Below are positions 44,290-53,506 of a stretch of DNA of 64,000 nucleotides, in pieces (position 1 is the first letter of the stretch; each line of letters starts with the position of its first letter). Under the pieces are notes generated by a model. It worked only from the letters and a program-made list of their open reading frames with translations. It did no database searches and was not told the origin of the DNA. Source of the DNA: Companilactobacillus zhongbaensis (GTDB lineage: Bacteria > Bacillota > Bacilli > Lactobacillales > Lactobacillaceae). The translations under genes and the position numbers were made by a program. The DNA lies in the NCBI RefSeq assembly GCF_003946515.1, contig NZ_RHOM01000013.1, positions 1 to 64,000 on the forward strand, in the 5' to 3' direction.

Positions 44290-44483
44290 AAACTGAGATA
44301 GACCGCAATAAATAGGACGCGCAAAAAGTGCCAACTTGATCAAAATAACTCGGTCCCCATAAAAAAAAGGGGATTGTTTCACTATCTAGACGGAGGGGCC
44401 CGGGGATACAGACCTCAGCACCTAAATCGTGTCAGATGCGTTCCAGCGTCTGTATCCCCGGGCCCCGGAGTCGACAGTGAACC
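44290..44483 (-). repeat. Structured dispersed element, copy E5 (internal deletion form)
   Basis: The outer stem ggggcccggggatacagac / gtctgtatccccgggcccc and the tail (gagatagaccgc) match copy E3. The two inner hairpins (about 80 bases between gacacgattt and aggtgctgag in copy E6) are absent. A ttcgcgggact...gctccgctcat motif at 44143-44172 also occurs in the tail of E1. The rest of 43996-44290 shows no gene. Confidence 0.87.
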
Positions 44484-44563
44484 ACACACTAAACTACTAC
44501 CTCAACAACCAAACCACCACTGCAGCCAATCTCTCACACCTCAAGACAAACCCCACCAAAAAC

Positions 44564-44592
44564 AAAAAAAGAACTGTCCAAACGGACAGCTC
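44564..44592 (-). terminator. Terminator of the 34-residue peptide gene
   Basis: On the minus strand the stem gagctgtcc / ggacagttc with loop gttt is followed by seven T. Confidence 0.75.
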
Positions 44593-44643
44593 TACCTGGG
44601 GTTGTTTATAAATGAATAAAATTAGTCAAGATCAATAACAATA

Positions 44644-44748
44644 CTAGCGAGTAACGTTATCAAACAATTGGCCAACAGCAGCAACATCGTTAGCAGCTGT
44701 ATGAATACCAGTACTAATACCAGCACGTAGTGAGTTTAAAATAATCAT
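44644..44748 (-). CDS. Micropeptide, 34 residues
   Basis: The ATG at 44748 is preceded by AAGGAGGA. The peptide starts MIILNSLRAGISTGIHTA and ends VGQLFDNVTR. It reads as one amphipathic helix with a hydrophobic start, similar in size and character to phenol-soluble-modulin-like or bacteriocin-like helices. A terminator lies some 50 bases downstream, so the unit is complete. No export signal. Function unknown. Confidence 0.65.
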   Translation of the reverse strand: MIILNSLRAGISTGIHTAANDVAAVGQLFDNVTR

Positions 44749-44843
44749 AAATTTGTTCCTCCTTCATCTGAACAAGACCAATTATGCATCCATAATCATA
44801 AAATAAGCTTAAAAAAGCAAAGATGAACAAATTTTTTTATATT

Positions 44844-45884
44844 TTAAACTTCACTAATGAACTGTGCCATTTCCAAACAAGCATCGTCAGCTTGTGGCAA
44901 GACGCCGATCATTGGGGCAAATGCGTGGGCCATGCCGTTGTATTGTAGGAACTTGACGTCAGTTTCATTTTCGTTGAGTAGCTTAGCATAAGCTTCGTCT
45001 TGTAATCTGAAAAAGTCGTACTCACCAACGATCATGAGTGTGTTAGCTTTTTGCAGATTGTCTCTGCCGTGTAGTGGCGAGATCAAGTCTAAGTTGGGGT
45101 TTTCGTCATGAGTTAAGTAGTACTTTCTCATGATGGCGTTTAAGGAATGGAATAATTTGCGATAGTTATTTCTGATGGCGATCTGAGCTTGATCAATTGG
45201 GTAACTGGAAAGGTCCCAAAGCTCTTCATTGTGGTCATCAGCTAATGTTACTACGGCGTATAGCAAGATGTTGGCAGCTGATGATTGGTAGCCTAGGCGA
45301 TTCAAGAGGTTATCGACAGCAATGCTGACGTTTCCTCCGGCCGAGTCGCCTCCGAGGATGATATTTTCAAAGCCTAAGCATTGTTGAACGTATAAGCTTA
45401 CTGCTACACCGTCAAGGATCCCTTCGGGGAAAGGATTTTCTGGTGCTAATTTGTAGTCGATGTTGAAGACTGTAGTGTTGCTCTGTTCAGCGATGTATTT
45501 GAGCATGTTACGAACGTCTTCAATTTGACCACCATAGAAGGAGCCACCATGGAAGTAGATAAAAGCTTTTTTAGCGCTAGCATTTTCAGGGATGTACTGT
45601 TCCATGCGAACATTTCTATGCCAGTATTCGATGTTGCGCTCGACGGTTTCAATGTTAGTTGTGGTGAGGTCTTCTGAGTTGACCGCTCCACCGGCACGTA
45701 GTTGGACTAAGTCGTCATCTAAAGCGGAAACTGTTTTAAATTTTTCCAAACTTGGTAGTAATAGGGGACTGTATTCACCACCATTGATCGTGTCGTCTAC
45801 TGGTTTGACGATTTTATCTAAAGGATCATTTAAAGTTTCGATACAATTATTTTTTAAGACTTCTAGAGTTTGTTTATATGCCAT
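44844..45884 (-). CDS. Alpha/beta hydrolase, HSL-type carboxylesterase
   Basis: About 346 residues. The oxyanion motif HGGSFYGG (about residue 118) and the nucleophile elbow GDSAGGN define the hormone-sensitive-lipase-like esterase family. The late Asp is in VGEYDFFRLQDE and the His is in GMAHAFAP. It should hydrolyse short acyl or acetyl esters in the cytoplasm. ATG 45884 is chosen, with AAGGAG eight bases upstream; the ATG at 45905 lies next to the upstream gene's stop with no site. It directly follows a GPH sugar symporter gene, so the pair may import and deacylate a glycoside or acylated sugar. That pathway is inference. Confidence 0.88.
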   Translation of the reverse strand: MAYKQTLEVLKNNCIETLNDPLDKIVKPVDDTINGGEYSPLLLPSLEKFKTVSALDDDLVQLRAGGAVNSEDLTTTNIETVERNIEYWHRNVRMEQYIPENASAKKAFIYFHGGSFYGGQIEDVRNMLKYIAEQSNTTVFNIDYKLAPENPFPEGILDGVAVSLYVQQCLGFENIILGGDSAGGNVSIAVDNLLNRLGYQSSAANILLYAVVTLADDHNEELWDLSSYPIDQAQIAIRNNYRKLFHSLNAIMRKYYLTHDENPNLDLISPLHGRDNLQKANTLMIVGEYDFFRLQDEAYAKLLNENETDVKFLQYNGMAHAFAPMIGVLPQADDACLEMAQFISEV

Positions 45885-45907
45885 TTTTCTGTTCTCCTTG
45901 AACATTT

Positions 45908-47299
45908 TTAAACCTCTTCGATAGAAGCATCTTTCAAAACATTTGCTTCTGCTGTGTCAGTATCTTGAGCTGATAATTGTTTTTCGTCTAAGTTATAGAA
46001 GCGCATCATTGTAATAACAACGATCGATAAGAGTACAGGGATCCAAATAAAATTGATGCTGATGGCGCTGAGTGCTTTAGCACTTTGGACGGTAGCGTTG
46101 GCAGAAAATCCGCCCCAAGCTAGGACCCATCCGGAAACCGCTCCACCGACACCCATGCCGATTTTAGCACCAACCATCGGAATAGAGGAGAGGAAGCCTG
46201 GTTCCTCGATTTTTTGAACGACACGGGAATATTCAACTGTGTCGGCGATCATTACAAATGAGAGTGTGAAGACACCACCCATAGTGATCATGGAAATAAT
46301 ATTACCGGCAAAAATCCAAACGACGTTACCTGAGTTGATGCCGAGCGGGGAAATTACTTGGCCGATGATGAATGCAATCAAGATGCCTGTCATAATAGAA
46401 CGATTGCTGAATTTTTTTGCTAAGATCGGGACTAGTAAGTTACCGATAACTGAAGTGATAGTGAAAGCCATTAGTAAACTGAAAACTTTTTTAGCATTGT
46501 AAACGTAAGTTACGTAAAAAACAGTCGCAGACATTCTCGTTACCCAAAATGTTTGGATCAAGATCAAACTAATGGAAAGAATGACCCAAGGCCGATTTTT
46601 GAAAGCGCCTTTGAATGATTCTTTGATCGAAAGGTGACCTTCGATCTGGTCGGCTTCGTTGTCGGATTCTTCTAGCGGTTGTTCACGCAAGTTGATGAAA
46701 GCTGAGAAGAAAAGTAACATGATGACACTTCCGATAATGATGCCCCAGATCATCCAGGCAGTTTCGCTTTTTTGTCCACCGAGCATGTTGATGATCGGTA
46801 ATGTGATCGCAGCGATAACAGTCGTTCCGATGTTAGTCATAACCATCCGAGCACTAGCTAAGTTAGCTCGTTCTTCTTTATTTTTGGTCAAACTAGGTAG
46901 GATCGCAGTGATCGGAGTATTAGCACCTGAGTAAACTAAACTGAATAAGGTGTAGATGACACTGACCCAAATTTTTTGAAAGAGGTCATTGCCACCAAAA
47001 CTTGGATTGATGAAGAGCAACATGGCTAAGATCCCAAGGGGAACTCCGAACCATAAAAAGTAGGGACGGGATTTACCGTATTTTGATTTGGTGTGATCAA
47101 TTAGGTAACCGAAGAACATTCCATCGAAGGCGTCAATGAAACGGACGACTAAGAATAGTGTTCCTACGAAAGCAGCGGAGATGTTTAGGACTGTGGTGTA
47201 GTAGAACAAGAGATATAGTCCTACCATTTGCCAGATCAGGTTGCCACCCATGTCGGTAGCACCGTAGAAGATGCGTTGTTTCCATTTTTTCCAGGTCAT
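45908..47299 (-). CDS. GPH-family sugar:cation symporter
   Basis: This 463-residue protein has about 12 membrane segments. The N-terminal FYGATDMGGNLIWQM and FIDAFDGMFFGYLIDHTKSKYGKSRPYFLW are diagnostic of the glycoside-pentoside-hexuronide family (MelB/XylP/YicJ-like). The Asp residues of segment 2 and the K-x-G-K-x-R loop are present. It couples uptake of a glycoside or pentoside to Na+ or H+. No PTS IIA-like tail is present, as the C-terminus ends soon after the last segment. It heads a two-gene unit with the esterase. The structured elements E5 and E6 flank the unit in opposite orientation. Confidence 0.9.
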   Translation of the reverse strand: MTWKKWKQRIFYGATDMGGNLIWQMVGLYLLFYYTTVLNISAAFVGTLFLVVRFIDAFDGMFFGYLIDHTKSKYGKSRPYFLWFGVPLGILAMLLFINPSFGGNDLFQKIWVSVIYTLFSLVYSGANTPITAILPSLTKNKEERANLASARMVMTNIGTTVIAAITLPIINMLGGQKSETAWMIWGIIIGSVIMLLFFSAFINLREQPLEESDNEADQIEGHLSIKESFKGAFKNRPWVILSISLILIQTFWVTRMSATVFYVTYVYNAKKVFSLLMAFTITSVIGNLLVPILAKKFSNRSIMTGILIAFIIGQVISPLGINSGNVVWIFAGNIISMITMGGVFTLSFVMIADTVEYSRVVQKIEEPGFLSSIPMVGAKIGMGVGGAVSGWVLAWGGFSANATVQSAKALSAISINFIWIPVLLSIVVITMMRFYNLDEKQLSAQDTDTAEANVLKDASIEEV

Positions 47300-47436
47300 T
47301 TGTTTTTTCCTCCTGTATTTTCCCTGTAACCGTATACATATAATAATAAATATTTTTCTATAAATTAATTCCTTAGATTGCCTATTTAGTTACCTTTTTT
47401 GACATTTGTCACGGGAGATGGTGTGCAGAGGTATAG

Positions 47437-47780
47437 ATGTAAGAGAGAAACGCAGACAGAGGCGTTTGTGATTTTAGGTGTGTGGTATTGAGGTAGTAGT
47501 TTTGAGTGCGGTTCACTGCCGACTCCGGGGCCTGGGATACAGCCGCTGGAACGCACCTGACACGATTTTGAGCTACCCGAGGAGACCACTCGGGCATCTC
47601 AAAACTCGGTCTTTCACTAGGCAATAAATTGCCAAGTGAAATTTAGGTGCTGAGGGCTGTATCCCAGGCCCCTCCGTCTAGATAGTGCACTATCTCCCCT
47701 TTTTTTTGGAAGTGACCGAGTTTTTTTGAGCAAGTTGGCACTGTTTGCGCGTCCTATTCATTGCGGTCTATCTCAATTTC
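47437..47780 (+). repeat. Structured dispersed element, copy E6 (type A, full length)
   Basis: It begins atgtaagagag (47437); the head GGTTCACTGCCG is at 47511. The outer stem is ggggcctgggatacagcc / ggctgtatcccaggcccc, with changes on both sides relative to E3. The inner hairpins are cccgag/ctcggg and tcact..ggcaa/ttgcc..agtga. The tail ends gcggtctatctca. Confidence 0.9.
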
Positions 47781-47830
47781 TATTTTTGTTGGTAAGTTCA
47801 AAAAGCAATGATAAAACCCTTATGTAAAAT

Positions 47831-47862
47831 AAAAACGCCCGCGCTTATGCACGGACGTTTTT
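47831..47862 (-). terminator. Terminator of the purine salvage operon
   Basis: On the minus strand a stem aaaacgtccgtgc / gcgcgggcgtttt is followed by T. Confidence 0.8.
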
Positions 47863-47880
47863 GTTATTTATGATCTATGG

Positions 47881-48423
47881 TTAAAACAGAGGTAATGGGG
47901 CTAAGTATTCGATGTCTGTTCTTTTAGCTGCTGGGCCTTCTGCTAGGATAGCTAGTTGTTTTACGACGGTGGCGTCTGCTTGTTTTAGGAGGGCTTTGGC
48001 TGTGTTTAAGGAGCCTCCGCTGCTTATTACGTCATCTACTATTACTACTTTTTTGCCGCGAATCAGTTCTGCGTCTGCTCCGTCTAGTACTAGTTCTTGG
48101 TCAGCGCTGGTGGTTATGGCGTGGACGGATTCTGTTAGTGGTTTGTTCATGTAGTCTTTGACGCTTTTACGCAAGACTATGAAATGGGGATGGTTGGTTT
48201 GGTCGCTTAGTACTTGTGCTAGCGGGATTCCTTTGCTTTCCATGGTTACTAAGTAGTCGAAGTCGACGTTGGCTAGTTTTTTACCTAATTGTTCGGCTGC
48301 GTAGGCTGTTAGTTCCGCGTCGCCTAGTAGTACGAAGGAGGCAATTGTGGTTGTTGGGTTGATTTTTATTAGTGGTAATTCTCGTTTTAGTGGACCGATG
48401 GTTAGTTCGTATGTTTTTGTCAT
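47881..48423 (-). CDS. Purine phosphoribosyltransferase (adenine/xanthine type)
   Basis: This 180-residue protein is a type I phosphoribosyltransferase. The PRPP-binding loop VVIVDDVISSGGS lies near residue 126, and an earlier DYLVTMESKGIPLA segment precedes a basic RKSVKDYM flexible loop. This order fits adenine and xanthine phosphoribosyltransferases, which salvage free bases to nucleotides in the cytoplasm. Which base is used cannot be read. It starts two bases after an NCS2-type permease gene and is surely co-transcribed with it. PurR-type boxes in the leader suggest purine-responsive control. Confidence 0.85.
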   Translation of the reverse strand: MTKTYELTIGPLKRELPLIKINPTTTIASFVLLGDAELTAYAAEQLGKKLANVDFDYLVTMESKGIPLAQVLSDQTNHPHFIVLRKSVKDYMNKPLTESVHAITTSADQELVLDGADAELIRGKKVVIVDDVISSGGSLNTAKALLKQADATVVKQLAILAEGPAAKRTDIEYLAPLPLF

Positions 48424-48425
48424 GG

Positions 48426-49502
48426 TTAGATCCCCAATCCTAATAATGGTAATCCGAATTTTAGTACGGCGCCGCTTAAGAGTCCGATGAACGGATCTAC
48501 TAGTGCCGTTACTACTAAGGTGATGGCGGCAACTGTTGATAGTGGTCCGTTCATGGCGGTTGTGGCGTTTTCTGGAAAAATTACTACTGCTCCAAGGACT
48601 AATAAAAAGCCGGCGATTGATGCACTAGGTACGTACTGACCGATTCTTGGTAGCCAACCCAAGAGTAAAATTACGGCCATGATCAGCATCATGATTATCC
48701 CTGCAATTACTGGTTCGGGAGCACTGGCTGTTGCGGAAATAATGGTTTCTACTGGAGCTCCACCTAGTAAACTAGTTCCGAAGTCAGCTAGTGCTTGAGT
48801 ACTGGTCAATAAATTCAAATCGACTGGATTCGGTTTTTGACCAGTCATTTGACCGGTGATCAATCCATAGGAAATGTTTGCGCCGATGTTTAGGCAGGCT
48901 AGACTTAGAGCACCACGTAAAACTTTGACGCTGACTACTGGTTTAACAAATTGAAATTTGCGAGCCGTGACGTGATCTGGCAAGGTCACCCGATAATGTT
49001 TCACGAAAACGGCGTAGAGACTAGTTCCGATGACTGAAATGGTAATAGTCCAAACTAAGTCGTGGCTAATGATGTAAGTTACGGCCGCTAAGGCAATCGA
49101 TATCCAGCCAAAATGTGATTCTTCTTTGGCCATTTGTAGGGCGATTTTTGCTAACATCAGTCCAACTCCAGCCATCATTCCGGCCATGATCTGTGTTCCG
49201 AGGATGTCGACGATCTTAGTCAGCGACCCAGTCAGACCGATCACTAACATGATTGCGGCGCCGAAGAAGATGATCGACGAACGTTCACGTAAGTTTTTAC
49301 CGAGGTGTCCGGTCAACGCTAACGATTCCGCTTGGAATGAAATCGGTGCGACCGATCCAGCAACTCCGTTGACTAACGATGCTAATCCGAACGAAAAAGC
49401 TGTCGGGAAGACGGCAAAGCCAAGTGTCATCGCCATGATCCCTTGAGGTATTCCGTTTAAAACAACGCCGATTGCGGCAAGTAAATCTGCTAACCAATGC
49501 AA
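48426..49502 (-). CDS. NCS2-like purine permease
   Basis: This 358-residue protein has about ten hydrophobic segments. NGIPQGIMAMTLGFAV, APISFQAESLALTGHLGKNLRERSSI and LLGGAPVETIISATASAPEPVIAG read like the substrate-binding regions of NCS2/uracil-xanthine-type transporters, though the protein is shorter than the usual 430 residues. It imports a nucleobase for the phosphoribosyltransferase encoded two bases downstream. ATG 49502 follows AAAGGTGG. The leader has two PurR-box-like sequences but no recognisable purine riboswitch. Confidence 0.8.
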   Translation of the reverse strand: MHWLADLLAAIGVVLNGIPQGIMAMTLGFAVFPTAFSFGLASLVNGVAGSVAPISFQAESLALTGHLGKNLRERSSIIFFGAAIMLVIGLTGSLTKIVDILGTQIMAGMMAGVGLMLAKIALQMAKEESHFGWISIALAAVTYIISHDLVWTITISVIGTSLYAVFVKHYRVTLPDHVTARKFQFVKPVVSVKVLRGALSLACLNIGANISYGLITGQMTGQKPNPVDLNLLTSTQALADFGTSLLGGAPVETIISATASAPEPVIAGIIMMLIMAVILLLGWLPRIGQYVPSASIAGFLLVLGAVVIFPENATTAMNGPLSTVAAITLVVTALVDPFIGLLSGAVLKFGLPLLGLGI

Positions 49503-49521
49503 AACAATACCACCTTTGCTG

Positions 49522-49622
49522 TTAATACGAACAATATACTATATAAATTTATTTAAATCCACCTTATTGATAAAATAAACGTATATTAAAAGGTTGGATA
49601 TTAATTAATGTTCGGATATTTA
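49522..49622 (-). promoter_or_regulatory. Two PurR-box-like sites upstream of the purine operon
   Basis: On the minus strand AATATCCGAACATT-type sequence sits at about 49607-49621 (plus strand ttaatgttcggatat). A reverse half-site, aatacgaacaatat, is at 49523-49537. PurR of Firmicutes binds CCGAACAWT-type pairs in opposite orientation. Confidence 0.55.
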
Positions 49623-49691
49623 TCAAAATTGTTTCAGCTTACTTTGTGTGGTTCTTGTCATTTCATACAGTATCCCTAAAAATCAGACGAC

Positions 49692-49728
49692 AAAAAGCCT
49701 CTAGACATCACATCATCTAGAGGCTTTT
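49692..49728 (-). terminator. Terminator of the GH65 gene
   Basis: A stem aaaaagcctctaga / tctagaggcttttt lies downstream of the gene ending at 49792. It is symmetric enough to act in both directions. Confidence 0.85.
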
Positions 49729-49791
49729 TACTATATTCAACTTGAGACTATAAAAATTTTTCTCTTGGGGGAGATGGTTTTTACATAAGTT

Positions 49792-51978
49792 CTATTTTTC
49801 AGTAACAAAGGTGCTAACTGTGTGTTCCTTACCACTGATGAACACTTTCGCTTCAGGTCCTTCAAGCAATTCCACGTTGGTGTTGTCGTGAGTCAAAGTG
49901 ACTTTAAAAAGATTGTTTTGGAGGCGGATCCTGAAGGTTAGGGCATTCCACTGTTTTGGCAAGTTGTTCGTTAGATGCAGGATGCCATTTTCTTGGGTCA
50001 TTCCCGCAAATCCGGCTGTTAGTGCTAACCAGCTACCGCCGAGATTTGACAGATGGAGGCCGTCCTCAGTGTTTCCTTGGAGATCAGTTAAGTCCATCGT
50101 GGCAGTGGCCATGAAATATTGGTAGGCTTGCTTGTAGTCGTTAAGTCTAGCTGCGACCATGCTGAAGACTGATCTAGATAGGGATGAATCGTGCGTGGTG
50201 ATTTTTTCATAGTAGTCATACTCCCGCTTGAGATGGTCCTTTTTAGTATCTTCGGGGAATAAGAACTCAGCCAGGATGGTGTCGGCTTGCTTGGCTACTT
50301 GGTGACGATAAATCGTTAGGGGATGATAGTGCAATAATAGTGGGTAATTTTCCTTCGGTGTCGTTTCAAACGGCCACAGAGGTTTGCTGAAAAAGCTGTC
50401 ATCCTGGGCGTTGATCTTTAGATCTTTATTGAATGGCAGGTAGATTGCTTGAGAGATGCTGAAAAAGTCGTCTAGCTCTTTGTCAGTCACATTGAGTTGT
50501 TCGAATTTTTCCGGAGCCAGAGCTTGAACGATCTTGCCTAGTCTAACGGCTAAGTTCAAGTTGTGCTTGGCAATGCGGTTAGTGTAGTAATTGTTGTCGA
50601 CCATGACGGTATATTCGTTGGGACCAGTAACGCCGGCAAATTCAAAGCGTTTTTGGTGGTCTATTTCACGGAAGTGGCCAAAGTTGACCCAAAATCTAGC
50701 CGTCTCCAAAACGAGCTCGAAGCCTTTTTTGATTAACCAATCGTTGTCGACAGTTGCTTCATAATAACGATTGACGGCATAAGCAATGTCACCGTCGATG
50801 TGATATTGAGCAGTCCCTGCTGGATAGTAGGCTGAGGCTTCTTGGCCATTGATCGTCCGCCATGGGAACAAAGCACCGTGATCGACACCCAGCGTTCTAG
50901 CTTGTTTTTTAGCATCGTCCAAAGTATTGAAACGAAAGTCGAGTAGATCGCGGGCAATTTCGGGATCGGTATAGGTGAAATAAGGTAGGAGATACATCTC
51001 GGTATCCCAGAAATAATGCCCTTCATAGCCAGTTCCGCTGAGTCCTTTAGCAGGGATGTTAGTCTTCCCATCACGTCCAGCCGATTGGTTTAGTTGGAAC
51101 AAGTTGTAACGAATAGCTTGTGTCAGCTGATCGTCACTATCGATCTCGACCTGGCTACTGTGCCAAATATTGCTCCAATATTGCCGAGAACTTTCGGCGA
51201 TGCTGTCAAAAGTATAGTTACTCAAATCGATCACCGGAGTCTTTTGATCGTAATCGATATTAGAAACACCAGCCAAATAAGTGGCCACGCCGTTTTCCTG
51301 GCTAAGGTTAAAGACTTGTTCGGTCAAAGTACCGGAAAAAGCCGAAATAGCCATGGTAATAGTTAGCTTGCTGTTAACAGTTTTGATAACCAAATTTTTT
51401 TCATTAGCGGTATCGACAGTCGTGTCGAACTGCAAAGTTTTAACTTGACGAGCCTTTCGAGGATCATCACTAGCGTCAGAATCCTTCACACTTTGCAACG
51501 ACTTAGTCACCTTGATCTTACCAACGTAACTATTTTTTGTGAATTCGTAACGTAAGGCAACCGCAGTTTGATCGGCTTGGTCGATGACAGTCGTTAAATG
51601 TAAGTTGATTGATTGATCGTCGTCGGTCGACAAGACGTAATCTTGCGATAAAATACCAGTTTCAAAGTTAAGATTGGATGACTTCAAAGTTGACCGGTCA
51701 AAAGCTTTGCCAGTAGATGTTGTAACTGTGATCTGACGAAGATCGGGCAAGTTGACAATAGTTTGATGATTTTTCGCGTAACCCACCGCTGATTCACCAT
51801 AGACGATCGGATCAGTCTCGTAATAACCGTTAACTAAAGTGCCACTACTCGGGCTTGGATCGATTGGATCACTGGCGCGAATGCCAAAATGTCCGTTAGC
51901 AAGCGAGTAGATCGTCTCTAAATAAGGTGGTTGATGATTTTTTAAGTCAGTCAGACTGAGTGTGTTTAAATTTGACAT
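49792..51978 (-). CDS. GH65 family glycoside phosphorylase/hydrolase
   Basis: This 728-residue protein has the GH65 layout. An N-terminal beta-sandwich opens with YLETIYSLANGHFGIRAS. An (alpha/alpha)6 barrel follows with GTGYEGHYFWDTEMYLLPYF and the catalytic Glu in GVTGPNEYTVMVDNNYYTN. A small C-terminal beta domain completes it. The family phosphorolyses maltose, kojibiose, trehalose or related disaccharides to glucose 1-phosphate in the cytoplasm; specificity cannot be read. GAGGGAGG precedes ATG 51978. A cre-like site lies in the leader, suggesting CcpA repression. No beta-phosphoglucomutase gene is adjacent. Confidence 0.92.
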   Translation of the reverse strand: MSNLNTLSLTDLKNHQPPYLETIYSLANGHFGIRASDPIDPSPSSGTLVNGYYETDPIVYGESAVGYAKNHQTIVNLPDLRQITVTTSTGKAFDRSTLKSSNLNFETGILSQDYVLSTDDDQSINLHLTTVIDQADQTAVALRYEFTKNSYVGKIKVTKSLQSVKDSDASDDPRKARQVKTLQFDTTVDTANEKNLVIKTVNSKLTITMAISAFSGTLTEQVFNLSQENGVATYLAGVSNIDYDQKTPVIDLSNYTFDSIAESSRQYWSNIWHSSQVEIDSDDQLTQAIRYNLFQLNQSAGRDGKTNIPAKGLSGTGYEGHYFWDTEMYLLPYFTYTDPEIARDLLDFRFNTLDDAKKQARTLGVDHGALFPWRTINGQEASAYYPAGTAQYHIDGDIAYAVNRYYEATVDNDWLIKKGFELVLETARFWVNFGHFREIDHQKRFEFAGVTGPNEYTVMVDNNYYTNRIAKHNLNLAVRLGKIVQALAPEKFEQLNVTDKELDDFFSISQAIYLPFNKDLKINAQDDSFFSKPLWPFETTPKENYPLLLHYHPLTIYRHQVAKQADTILAEFLFPEDTKKDHLKREYDYYEKITTHDSSLSRSVFSMVAARLNDYKQAYQYFMATATMDLTDLQGNTEDGLHLSNLGGSWLALTAGFAGMTQENGILHLTNNLPKQWNALTFRIRLQNNLFKVTLTHDNTNVELLEGPEAKVFISGKEHTVSTFVTEK

Positions 51979-52011
51979 GAAATACCTCCCTCAAGGTTAT
52001 TATTCTAATCA

Positions 52012-52025
52012 TGAAATTGTTTACA
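52012..52025 (-). promoter_or_regulatory. cre-like CcpA site upstream of the GH65 gene
   Basis: On the minus strand this reads TGTAAACAATTTCA, one position off the cre pattern TGNAARCGNWWNCA. It sits about 35 bases before the start codon. Confidence 0.5.
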
Positions 52026-52161
52026 TTATTAATGTACAGGTAACAAAAAAGCTTTCCAATCCACAATTTGGTTGTAATAGTTACCTTTTTTAACATCAGT
52101 GAATCTATCTTAGTCGCTTTAACAAAATTTTCAACGGGTATAGCCAGATTTTTTGCAAAAA

Positions 52162-53013
52162 CTAGGAGTTTTGATGGCGATAATCATTCGGAGTCATCTC
52201 AAAATGCTTCCGGAACAAGACGAAGAAGTTTTTATTCGAACCAAATCCAGTTTGCTCCGCGATTTCGTGAATCGGCAAGTCCGTCTGCCGCAAAAGCTGG
52301 GTCGCCTTAGTCAAACGAGTTTGGACCAAATAATTTTTAGGAGAAACGCCAACAAATTTTTTAAAAATCCGAATCAAGTGAGCTTCGGAAATATGATTTT
52401 CCTGACTAAATTGGGCGATGGTAATATTTTTGGAAAAGTTATTTTGAATTTCCGACATCACTGATTGGATCATCAACGGCGAGCCCAACTTCAAAGAACC
52501 AGAATCGTTTTCCTGAAAGCGACTCATCTTCTGCAAGACAAAAGCGGCCACATAGTGCAAAGCACTGATCGTCTGCACTTGATTTTGAATATCCGGCTTT
52601 TCAGCCCGCTTATATTCAGTGATCTTGGCCAAACTTTTTTCCAGCAGAGCAAACTTAGGCTCAGTCAGATCCAAAGGACCGATCTCAAAATGAATTTGAT
52701 TAAAGTCATCAATTTGATCAAACAACCAATTCAAAGGCAGCAACAAAGTCAAAATTTCATTCCGAGGATCAACAACCGCCTTAAAGCTGTGAATAACATT
52801 AGGACCAATAACAAAAAATTCCCCAGCAGTAAGCTGATATTCCTGACCATTGATCCGAGTACGCCCAGGCTCACCCTTAACGACATAGCACAGTTCAATA
52901 GAGTTATGCCAATGAGACATAACATCTTTAACTTTCCATGAGGGGTCAGTATGAAGAAAAGCCTTAACAGGTAATGAGTCGTCAAAAACGAGGTTTTCAT
53001 AATAAGCAGGCAT
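52162..53013 (-). CDS. AraC-family transcriptional regulator with N-terminal cupin
   Basis: This 283-residue protein has an N-terminal cupin-like sensing domain: MSHWHNSIELCYVVKGEPG, then the LTAGEFFVIGPNVIHSF beta-barrel signature. A C-terminal AraC double helix-turn-helix follows (residues 185-283: ITIAQFSQENHISEAHLIRIFKKFVGVSPKNYL, then LPIHEIAEQTGFGSNKNFFVLFRKHF). Such regulators sense a sugar or related ligand and usually activate a neighbouring catabolic gene. It lies directly upstream of the GH65 gene on the same strand and is the likely local regulator. AGGAGAA precedes the ATG. Confidence 0.92.
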   Translation of the reverse strand: MPAYYENLVFDDSLPVKAFLHTDPSWKVKDVMSHWHNSIELCYVVKGEPGRTRINGQEYQLTAGEFFVIGPNVIHSFKAVVDPRNEILTLLLPLNWLFDQIDDFNQIHFEIGPLDLTEPKFALLEKSLAKITEYKRAEKPDIQNQVQTISALHYVAAFVLQKMSRFQENDSGSLKLGSPLMIQSVMSEIQNNFSKNITIAQFSQENHISEAHLIRIFKKFVGVSPKNYLVQTRLTKATQLLRQTDLPIHEIAEQTGFGSNKNFFVLFRKHFEMTPNDYRHQNS

Positions 53014-53078
53014 TTGTATTTCTCCTTTTATTGTTGGAGGTTATTAATTTGATTATATAACATTGTTTGGGGGGAGGG

Positions 53079-53305
53079 TTGTTCCCGGTCCTGTGGGGGT
53101 TCCGGGAATTGCGCCGTGGAACGCTGCGGGCCCACTTTGAGCTATCCAAGGAAGACCGCCTTGGACATCTCAAAGCTGGGTCTTTTCGTAAGCACGGCCT
53201 TTGCCGTGCAAACGAAAATTTCGCGGCTGACGGCGAATTCCCTCCACCCCCACAGGACCTAATTGGGAATAAAACTTATTTTTTTGTGGGGATACGGTAC
53301 TTAGC
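53079..53305 (+). repeat. Structured dispersed element, copy E7 (type B)
   Basis: The outer stem ggtcctgtggggg / cccccacaggacc differs on both sides from E9 and E10. The inner parts are tccaagg/ccttgga and gcacggc/gccgtgc. The tail is ttttttgtggggatacggtacttag. The head (ttgttcccggt) has drifted from GGTTCACTGCCGG. Confidence 0.88.
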
Positions 53306-53506
53306 TAAACATGCTTGGGTAGTTTGGGTTAGATTGATGTACTGAGCTCTGTACGGTCTTACGATTTTGGAAAGTACGATTTATCCAGTAAATTTTGAGA
53401 GAGAATATCATCGAAAATTTTTTTGAAGATCCATAAAGAAAAATAAGAATAAAATCAGATTCAGTTGGAACCAAAGGTTTGGATTTTGATTTTACTATCA
53501 TCAAAG

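Noticed and set aside
44290-47780. Composite transposon formed by E5 and E6 around the esterase-symporter genes
   Set aside because: The inverted flanking copies are real, but no transposase or target duplication was seen, so only the pairing is reported.
49503-49625. Purine riboswitch in the leader of the purine operon
   Set aside because: The conserved purine-aptamer loops could not be found; PurR-box-like sequences explain the leader better.
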